Source: Bacillota bacterium (GTDB lineage Bacteria > Bacillota > Clostridia > Acetivibrionales > DTU013). From it: a DNA stretch of 8,588 nucleotides. Below are positions 1 to 5,266 of the stretch, in pieces; positions within the stretch are counted from its first letter, which is position 1; each line of letters starts with the position of its first letter. Below the pieces are notes generated by a model. That model did no database searches and had not been told where the DNA came from. It worked only from the letters and a program-made list of their open reading frames with translations. A program made the translations under genes and the position numbers. The stretch is taken from positions 1 to 8,588 of the forward strand of contig JAEYOM010000210.1 in the NCBI GenBank assembly GCA_023411715.1, read 5' to 3'.

Positions 1-119
1 ATACACCTTCTTTCAGATTCGTAGTCACCCACGACACCCTTGGCGTTTAGCTATATCCTTCCCACTACCGGGCGGATTCGAGACTTTCACTCGTAAGAAC
101 GTGCGCCCGCCGGGCACAC
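1..119 (-). mobile_element. 5' end of a class C (IIC) group II intron, cut by the window edge
   Basis: Read on the minus strand from 119, the sequence opens with GTGTGCCCGGC, which fits the group II 5' consensus GUGYG and, from memory, is identical to the start of the Oceanobacillus iheyensis IIC intron. Further in, blocks such as GCCAAGGGTGTCGTGG and GAATCTGAAAGAAGG match conserved domain I sequence of that intron at the same spacing. The first 19 bases can fold into an 8-bp stem (GTGTGCCC with GGGCGCAC) around a GGC loop. Only about 119 bases of domain I are visible. The rest of the ribozyme, any reverse transcriptase/maturase, and the 3' boundary lie outside the window, so completeness and activity cannot be judged. 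It is inserted four bases past the pyrG terminator hairpin and in the same orientation, the site preference known for class C introns. Class is inferred from sequence similarity and insertion site. Confidence 0.85.
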
Positions 120-123
120 ATAC

Positions 124-152
124 AAAAGCCGGAGGTTTTGACTCCGACTTTT
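124..152 (-). terminator. Intrinsic terminator of pyrG
   Basis: On the minus strand, 11-base arms (AAAAGTCGGAG at 152-142 and CTCCGGCTTTT at 134-124) pair completely with a single G-U, around a 7-base loop. The GC-rich core plus the A-tract/T-tract flanks is the classic rho-independent shape, and it begins 11 bases after the pyrG stop codon. It also appears to be the target hairpin for the adjacent group II intron, which starts at 119. Confidence 0.9.
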
Positions 153-163
153 ATCAAACCGTT

Positions 164-1771
164 TTATTTTTTCGAATTCTCCAATGACGCCCGGATAAAG
201 TCACGGAACAGAGGATGCGGCTTATTCGGCCTGGATTTGAATTCCGGATGGAACTGGACCCCTATAAACCACGGATGATTTTTGAGTTCTATGATCTCGA
301 CAAGTCTCTGGCTCGGTGACAGGCCTGAAAGAATCATTCCCTTCGATATCATTTCATCCCTGTATTCATTGTTGAATTCATACCTGTGCCTATGGCGCTC
401 ATAAATAAGCTCCTCGCTATATATCCCCTGGACACGGCCGTTGTTCATCAGCTTGCACGGGTAAAGCCCAAGCCTCATCGTGCCGCCCATTTCGTCAATA
501 TCCTTCTGTTCGGGCATAAGATCAATAACAGGGTATTGGGTCGTTTCGCTGAATTCGGAGCTGTGGGCGGACTTCATGCCGCAAACATTCCGGGCAAATT
601 CTATTACAGCCATCTGCATGCCAAGGCATATTCCGAAATACGGCACCTTATTCTCCCTGGCATACTGGGTTGCAAGGATCTTCCCTTCGATGCCCCTGTC
701 GCCGAATCCTCCAGGTACCAGTATGCCATCGGCATCCTCCAGCTTGCTTTTTACATTGTCGGCATCCACAAACTCTGAATTGACCCATTCCACCTTAACT
801 TCCGCATCGTTGGCAATGCCTCCGTGCTTCAGAGATTCAACGACACTCAGGTATGCGTCATGCAATTCTACATACTTGCCTACGAGAGCTATTTTAACCG
901 ACTTGGAGAAACGCCTCTGTTTTTCAACCATTCTGGTCCAATCATCAAGATCGGGTTCGCTGCAGGTCAATCCAAGCCGCTTGCAGACTATATTGGCAAG
1001 GCCCTCGCGTTCCAACAGCAGCGGTACTTCATAAAGGATCTCGGCATCCAGGTTCTGTATGACCGAAGAACCTGGCAGATTGCAGAACAAGCCGATCTTG
1101 TCCTTCAGATCCTGTGAAAGCTGCTTTTCCGTCCGGCATACTATCACGTCCGGTTGAATACCTATGCTTCTTAGCTCCTTTACACTGTGCTGGGTAGGTT
1201 TCGTTTTCAGTTCGCCGTTCATGCCGAGGTATGGAACCAGTGTGACATGGATATACATGACATTTTCCCTGCCGATCTCAGTCGCAACCTGTCTGATGGA
1301 CTCAAGAAAGGGTAGGCTTTCTATATCTCCGACAGTTCCACCGATTTCGGTTATTACCACGTCAGTGTGGTCGGATTTGCCTACCCTGTAAATTCTATCC
1401 TTTATTTCGTTCGTAATGTGCGGTATTACCTGTACGGTGCCTCCCAGAAAGTCACCCTTGCGTTCCTTGCTGATTATCGACCAGTATATCTTGCCGGTGG
1501 TGACATTGCTGTTTTTGTTGAGGCTTTCGTCGATGAATCTTTCGTAGTGTCCCAGGTCGAGATCCGTTTCCGCACCGTCGTCCGTTACATACACCTCGCC
1601 ATGCTGATATGGGCTCATCGTACCGGGATCGACGTTGATATAGGGGTCAAATTTCTGAATGGTTACGTTGAGACCTCTGGCTTTCAGAAGCCTTCCAAGC
1701 GATGCAGCAGTAATTCCCTTTCCCAGCCCCGAGACTACACCGCCTGTGACAAATATGTATTTGACAGGCAT
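164..1771 (-). CDS. pyrG: CTP synthase (glutamine-hydrolysing)
   Basis: Makes CTP from UTP, ATP and glutamine, the last step of de novo pyrimidine nucleotide synthesis; cytosolic, and active as a tetramer in this family. The 535-residue length is typical. The N-terminal synthase domain (about 1-265) has the P-loop GGVVSGLGKG at 10-19 with Lys18, the DDGAETDLDLGHYERF block at about 64-79 and the IPHIT motif at 116-120. The C-terminal class I glutamine amidotransferase domain (about 290-530) has PGGFGDRG near 353-360, the nucleophile Cys382 in GICLGMQ, and His508/Glu510 in FHPEF, completing the Cys-His-Glu triad. An in-frame ATG five codons upstream (1786) is possible, but its own codons contain the GGAGG Shine-Dalgarno, 8 bases before the ATG at 1771. 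MPVKYIFVTGG also matches the usual family N-terminus, so 1771 is preferred. It appears to be monocistronic, with a terminator on each side. Confidence 0.98.
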   Translation of the reverse strand: MPVKYIFVTGGVVSGLGKGITAASLGRLLKARGLNVTIQKFDPYINVDPGTMSPYQHGEVYVTDDGAETDLDLGHYERFIDESLNKNSNVTTGKIYWSIISKERKGDFLGGTVQVIPHITNEIKDRIYRVGKSDHTDVVITEIGGTVGDIESLPFLESIRQVATEIGRENVMYIHVTLVPYLGMNGELKTKPTQHSVKELRSIGIQPDVIVCRTEKQLSQDLKDKIGLFCNLPGSSVIQNLDAEILYEVPLLLEREGLANIVCKRLGLTCSEPDLDDWTRMVEKQRRFSKSVKIALVGKYVELHDAYLSVVESLKHGGIANDAEVKVEWVNSEFVDADNVKSKLEDADGILVPGGFGDRGIEGKILATQYARENKVPYFGICLGMQMAVIEFARNVCGMKSAHSSEFSETTQYPVIDLMPEQKDIDEMGGTMRLGLYPCKLMNNGRVQGIYSEELIYERHRHRYEFNNEYRDEMISKGMILSGLSPSQRLVEIIELKNHPWFIGVQFHPEFKSRPNKPHPLFRDFIRASLENSKK

Positions 1772-1779
1772 AGTTCTAT

Positions 1780-1784
1780 CCTCC
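1780..1784 (-). promoter_or_regulatory. Ribosome binding site that fixes the pyrG start
   Basis: GGAGG on the minus strand, 8 bases before ATG at 1771. It overlaps the first codons of the alternative upstream ATG (1786), which has no comparable Shine-Dalgarno of its own. This supports the shorter 535-residue protein. Confidence 0.85.
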
Positions 1785-1792
1785 ATTGCTAT

Positions 1793-1827
1793 ATTTTATA
1801 AAAAAATAATTGCCTATTTAATTATTT
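1793..1827 (-). promoter_or_regulatory. AT-rich hairpin and -10-like sequence in the pyrG leader
   Basis: On the minus strand, AAATAATT (1827-1820) and AATTATTT (1811-1804) form a perfect 8-bp inverted repeat with an 8-base loop. It is followed by further T residues and then TATAAAAT (1800-1793). Two readings are possible: a weak attenuator with a U-tract ahead of pyrG, or an operator-like palindrome beside a promoter whose -10 is TATAAAAT. No good -35 sits at the right distance. Another -10-like TATAAA lies at 1872-1867, also with a poor -35. Bacillus subtilis pyrG is controlled by CTP-sensitive attenuation with an initial G-run; I do not see such a start here. The function is unproven. Confidence 0.3.
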
Positions 1828-1907
1828 CAAATAACTACTAATATATCATCATATCAGAAGGTTCGTTTTATACTCGATATGGAACTTGTAAATGAACGAT
1901 ATGCAAT

Positions 1908-1956
1908 GAAACAAAAACAAACACCTTAACATTTTAAATTTCTAAATATAAGGTGT
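1908..1956 (-). terminator. Probable intrinsic terminator after the S41 protease gene
   Basis: On the minus strand, ACACCTTA (1956-1949) pairs perfectly with TAAGGTGT (1928-1921) across a 20-base AT-rich loop that can pair further inside. It is followed directly by the T-rich run TTGTTTTTGTTT. It lies 67 bases past the protease stop and separates the protease/SLH block from pyrG. The stem is less GC-rich than that of the pyrG terminator. Confidence 0.7.
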
Positions 1957-2023
1957 CAATATCGAATCATTGGTATTGAGTGTAGTTCTGATAAACTAGC
2001 AAGCCGATACTGCGCCGCACGCC

Positions 2024-3616
2024 TTATTGATTAAACAGGTTAACTGCCGCGTTGTATTGTGCATCATATTTTGCAATAATTTTCAGAAGTTCGCCATTCA
2101 AAGAAGCCTGCGTCTTTTTATCAAGTATCCCGGTAACTTTGAGTCCCGCCCTCTTCTGGAATTCCTTCAGTATCGCAACCGTTCCGGAATCGAGCGTATT
2201 GTCGGGAGAGGCTGTTTTATAACCCATTACCTTCAGCAGCTTTTCTGCATTATAAATATCATCACCCTGTGCGTTTAACCTGGGTTCAACAGTTTCCGTA
2301 AGTTTCTCTATGCTGCTGATACTGATACCGTCTATCGGCTTGGGATCTTCTACTTTAATATCCGGCATCAATCCTGCCCCGTCTATCATCCTTCCTTTGG
2401 GAGTATAGTAAACGCCAAGCGTCATCTTTGCATAACCGGCTATCTCATCTTCTGAAGGATATATGCCGTTGATCATAAGGTCGTATGCGTTGACCGCCGT
2501 AATGTCATCCTGTTCCTTATACTTTTCAAAAGCATCTACTGTCAGCAGCGGTATAAGGCTCTGGAACTTTGCCTTGCCGAAAGTCTTGGTGCCGACCAGT
2601 TTTCCGGCGCCCGTATCCTGTATGGCTCCCGAAACTATTTCGGACGCGCTGGCGCTCGCTTCATTGACCAACACGGCAAGCTTGTACTTCGTCTTTTCGA
2701 GGTTTGAGTAGTATTCCTGATCGTCATACTTCTCCGATTTATAATCCAACCTGGTTATGAGGCCCTTCGGAACAAAGCAGCGGGCAACCGCAACAGCCTG
2801 GTTGACTTCACCGCCGGGATTGTCACGAAGGTCAAGGATTATCCTGGTAATCTTTTTTGCGTCCATTTCGACCAATGCCTTGCTAAGGAATTCTGCCGTG
2901 TTTTCGGTGAACATGTCCAGTTTTATGTATCCAATGCCATTTCTTATTTCCGAGGTCACAGGGCTCATCTTTACGATATCGCGCCTGACGCTCTTGTATA
3001 TGGTTTTACTGAATTGATCGCGCTTTATTCCAAGCTTTACAGCAGTTCCGATTCCGCCCTTTATAAGGGATACGGCTTTGTCAGCCGAGGCTTTGATAAG
3101 GCTTACCCCGTCTGCCTCAACTATTTTATCGCCCTGGAGGATGCCGGCCTTCTCGGCAGGAGACGATGGAATAACATTCATAACAAGGATATAATCACCG
3201 CTTACCTGCAGTGTTACACCTATTCCGCCGAATGCTCCCGATATGGTATCCATAAAGGTATTCTTTTCATCGTTTGACATATATGCCGTATAATCGTCGA
3301 GCGAATCGAACATCCCTTCAACTGCTTTGTTTACCATATCTTTGTCCGAAACTTTGCCCCAGTACTGATCTTTAATCATATCAAGTACGCCGTCAAGATA
3401 CTGCGCAGTGGTACCGGGCTGCCCTGAAGCGCCTGTTAAGGGCTGCTCTGAAGCGCCTGCTAAAGGCTGCTCTGAAGCGCCAAACACTGGCTGCTCTGAA
3501 GCGCCTGCTAAGGGCTGCTCTGAAGCACCAAGCACTGGCTGCCCCAATATCATAAGCACCGTCATGACCAGGCAGATCACAAGGCTGAGTTTGGATTTTG
3601 CGGATAATATTTTCAC
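2024..3616 (-). CDS. S41 carboxyl-terminal processing protease (CtpA/CtpB type), exported
   Basis: Serine protease of the tail-specific/CTP family, cleaving secreted or envelope proteins from their C-terminal side; predicted to act outside the membrane. Residues 1-30 form a signal peptide (Lys-rich start, hydrophobic core, likely cut after VLG at 28-30). Residues 26-67 are an 8-residue repeat (QPxxGASE). A PDZ domain lies at about 128-210 (GGIGVTL...). The S41 catalytic core is at about 220-425, with Ser323 (middle Ser of SASAS) and Lys348 of TFGK, 25 apart as in known members. The residue after that Lys is Ala (FGKAKFQ) instead of the more common Gly. The C-terminus (about 440-508) resembles a peptidoglycan-binding type 1 domain (AEKLLKVMGY..., LKEFQKRAGL), as in Bacillus CtpA/CtpB. 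The start is GTG, with AAAGGGG 7 bases upstream. It lies 83 bases after the SLH genes, so substrates among surface proteins are plausible, but that is inference. Confidence 0.93.
   Translation of the reverse strand: MKILSAKSKLSLVICLVMTVLMILGQPVLGASEQPLAGASEQPVFGASEQPLAGASEQPLTGASGQPGTTAQYLDGVLDMIKDQYWGKVSDKDMVNKAVEGMFDSLDDYTAYMSNDEKNTFMDTISGAFGGIGVTLQVSGDYILVMNVIPSSPAEKAGILQGDKIVEADGVSLIKASADKAVSLIKGGIGTAVKLGIKRDQFSKTIYKSVRRDIVKMSPVTSEIRNGIGYIKLDMFTENTAEFLSKALVEMDAKKITRIILDLRDNPGGEVNQAVAVARCFVPKGLITRLDYKSEKYDDQEYYSNLEKTKYKLAVLVNEASASASEIVSGAIQDTGAGKLVGTKTFGKAKFQSLIPLLTVDAFEKYKEQDDITAVNAYDLMINGIYPSEDEIAGYAKMTLGVYYTPKGRMIDGAGLMPDIKVEDPKPIDGISISSIEKLTETVEPRLNAQGDDIYNAEKLLKVMGYKTASPDNTLDSGTVAILKEFQKRAGLKVTGILDKKTQASLNGELLKIIAKYDAQYNAAVNLFNQ
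3417..3548 (-). repeat. 24-bp in-frame tandem repeat (minisatellite) in the protease gene
   Basis: Five consecutive 24-bp units (3417-3440, 3441-3464, 3465-3488, 3489-3512, 3513-3536) plus a 12-bp partial unit. On the plus strand each starts GGCTGCyCTGAAGC and ends in one of two variants, CTGyTAAr or CAArCACT. They encode eight-residue units QPVLGASE, QPLAGASE, QPVFGASE, QPLAGASE and QPLTGASG. The V-type and L-type units alternate, giving a 48-bp higher-order period. The unit length keeps the reading frame. The first unit contains the predicted signal peptidase site. There are no spacers, so this is not a CRISPR. Confidence 0.95.
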
Positions 3617-3645
3617 GGTAAGACCCCTTTAAGTTTAATAATCCC

Positions 3646-3666
3646 ATTTTACCATATAAATTATGG
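3646..3666 (-). promoter_or_regulatory. Possible promoter/operator for the S41 protease gene
   Basis: The minus strand carries TGGTAAAAT (3654-3646), an extended -10-like element about 30 bases before the GTG start; the -35 region is poor. The perfect palindrome CCATA-N5-TATGG (3652-3666) overlaps its upstream edge, as an operator might. No terminator hairpin with a T-run is seen between the SLH gene stop (3700) and this point, so read-through from the SLH operon is equally possible. Confidence 0.3.
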
Positions 3667-3699
3667 AAATTACATTTATTGCTTGATCTTAACCATTAT

Positions 3700-5244
3700 T
3701 TAATAATTTACGAAACGCTCGCTGTAATCCTTTCTGATGCCGTTCTGCATGTATTTGATAAGATTGTTGAGCAAAACGGCACTCTCCGCTTTTGTAAGCT
3801 TTTTGTTCGGATTCATATTTCCCTTGCTGTCGCTCGGCAGCAGCCCTATTTTGTGAGCAACATACGCGGAGTTCCTGGCATAAGCCGGAATGAGATCATT
3901 ATCCCTGAAACCGGTCACAGCAACTGGCGCAGGCGCAAGATCCTCAAAACCGAGCGCCTTTATGAAAGACGTTATGGCATCCGCTCTGGTTATAGTGCCA
4001 TTGGGATCAAACAAATTATTGCCCTTTCCTTCAACAAGTTTCCGGTCAAAAGCACTTTTTATCTGGCTGAAATATATATTGTCAACAGATACGTCATCAA
4101 AGGGGGAAACTACCGGAGTATTGACCCTGGTCCTTCTGGGGGTGGATACCGTCCTTACGGCCAGCGCCGGATCCTTCGGCACCTCCTTTGCGATCTGGAC
4201 CATTGCTGCCGCAAATTCCGCCCTGGTCATATAGTGATCCGGGTTGAAATTCTTTGCGTAGCCCTTGAATACTTCCAGGCCGAACATTACGCGTATTTCA
4301 TTCTCTGCCCAGTGTCCCCTTATATTGGTAGGGCTCACAGTGGGGAGCCGTTTCTGGGCCGGGAAGGTTTCGATATTCAGACTGTCATTATATGTCAATG
4401 TATGTTTTGTAGCGATTCCCTTTGAGTCGAACTCCGGCATAATACTCGAATATTCCAATATGTTGCTGTTCTTGCGGCTCTGAACATAGCTACCGTCAAA
4501 ACTGATCTGGTCGGGCCGGTTTTTCTGGTATTCTAGCTGTTCGGCCGAAGTCGATGAGATGGAAACCGAAGCAGTTCCTCCCCACGAATCCATCCCGTCC
4601 TTTCCTTTTATCTCGCTCGTGATATTATAGTCGAGCGCGAGGCTTTCAGCACTGCCCCAATATTGTTCATAGCCGTAAAAGCTCCCCGTGCATTCGACCG
4701 TAACGGTATTGCCGTCTGTCGCTGCGCCGACCGTATATACCTTCCTGCTCCATATGCTGCCTTGATGATAATTTACCGCAGGCCTGGGATCAATAAGGTT
4801 CGAACGCGCATATTGAAAATTTCCTATATTTGCAAGGCTATAAGTAACTGATCCTATTTTAACATTTTCACGGGCGGAGGTCAGATTGACCGCCTCCGAT
4901 ATCTGACCGTTCGACTGTGTCGTCGTTGTCGTGTCGAAGACCAGAGTGCGTGAAAGCGTGGCGCTCTTCTCGGAATTCTTAAGCGTGTATGTATAGGTTG
5001 TATTTATTTTACTCTGTTTCTGACTCTTTTTTATTGTCATCGTTCCCTTAAAAACGATCGGTTCCCCGCTGATAAACGAGACCTCCTGATAGTCGAGTGT
5101 CAATGCTTTTCCCGAAGTCCCGGTCACTTCACCTGACGATACTCCGCCCTCATACCCGCAGATTCCCTCGCGGGCGTAAGCCGCCCCTGGGAAAAGCAGA
5201 AGAGTCAAAAGCAACAATATTATCGACATGACTATTTTTTTCAT
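3700..5244 (-). CDS. Exported protein with three C-terminal SLH domains
   Basis: Predicted 514-residue surface protein; SLH domains anchor proteins to pyruvylated secondary cell wall polymers in the wall of Gram-positive bacteria. Signal peptide 1-24 (MKKIV, long Leu-rich core, AYA cut site). Residues 25-300 are a Ser/Thr-rich, probably beta-rich region that I do not recognise, with only two cysteines (Cys29, Cys185), which could form a disulfide. SLH1 is about 307-353 (GHWAENEI..., MTRAEFA), SLH2 379-432 (FDDV..., ITRADAI) and SLH3 443-500 (FRDNDLIP..., LTKAESA). A proline/arginine-rich linker (about 360-378) separates SLH1 and SLH2. A longer start at 5277 would overlap the upstream gene and put 11 polar residues before the signal peptide. 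GGGGG at 5255-5251, 7 bases before ATG 5244, supports the shorter form. The upstream SLH gene ends 22 bases before, so the two are almost certainly co-transcribed. The ligand or enzymatic role of the N-terminal region is unknown. Confidence 0.93.
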   Translation of the reverse strand: MKKIVMSIILLLLTLLLFPGAAYAREGICGYEGGVSSGEVTGTSGKALTLDYQEVSFISGEPIVFKGTMTIKKSQKQSKINTTYTYTLKNSEKSATLSRTLVFDTTTTTQSNGQISEAVNLTSARENVKIGSVTYSLANIGNFQYARSNLIDPRPAVNYHQGSIWSRKVYTVGAATDGNTVTVECTGSFYGYEQYWGSAESLALDYNITSEIKGKDGMDSWGGTASVSISSTSAEQLEYQKNRPDQISFDGSYVQSRKNSNILEYSSIMPEFDSKGIATKHTLTYNDSLNIETFPAQKRLPTVSPTNIRGHWAENEIRVMFGLEVFKGYAKNFNPDHYMTRAEFAAAMVQIAKEVPKDPALAVRTVSTPRRTRVNTPVVSPFDDVSVDNIYFSQIKSAFDRKLVEGKGNNLFDPNGTITRADAITSFIKALGFEDLAPAPVAVTGFRDNDLIPAYARNSAYVAHKIGLLPSDSKGNMNPNKKLTKAESAVLLNNLIKYMQNGIRKDYSERFVNY

Positions 5245-5250
5245 TTGGAA

Positions 5251-5255
5251 ACCCC
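5251..5255 (-). promoter_or_regulatory. Ribosome binding site that fixes the start of the 514-residue SLH protein
   Basis: A G5 run on the minus strand, 7 bases before ATG at 5244. It lies in the 22-base gap after the TGA (5269-5267) of the upstream SLH gene, and selects the start that gives a clean signal peptide. Confidence 0.75.
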
Positions 5256-5266
5256 CAGTATAATGA

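Noticed and set aside
1..119. Left-end sequence as a tRNA, rRNA fragment or riboswitch
   Set aside because: The GTGTGCCCGGC start and the AAGGGTGTC...GAATCTGAA blocks match group II intron domain I, and no cloverleaf or known riboswitch core is present.
1772..1786. Longer pyrG start (ATG at 1786)
   Set aside because: The Shine-Dalgarno GGAGG lies within those five codons and points to the ATG at 1771.
1862..1902. CGATAT direct repeats in the pyrG upstream region
   Set aside because: Only two short copies in an AT-rich region; this is expected by chance and has no supporting context.
3417..3548. CRISPR-like array
   Set aside because: The 24-bp units are directly abutting with no spacers, and they are in frame within a protein-coding gene.
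3393..3647. Alternative-frame proteins with repeated Arg/Ala or Cys/Glu/Ala/Pro units over the protease start
   Set aside because: They are out-of-frame readings of the 24-bp repeat. The protease frame has a Shine-Dalgarno, a signal peptide and a conserved domain.
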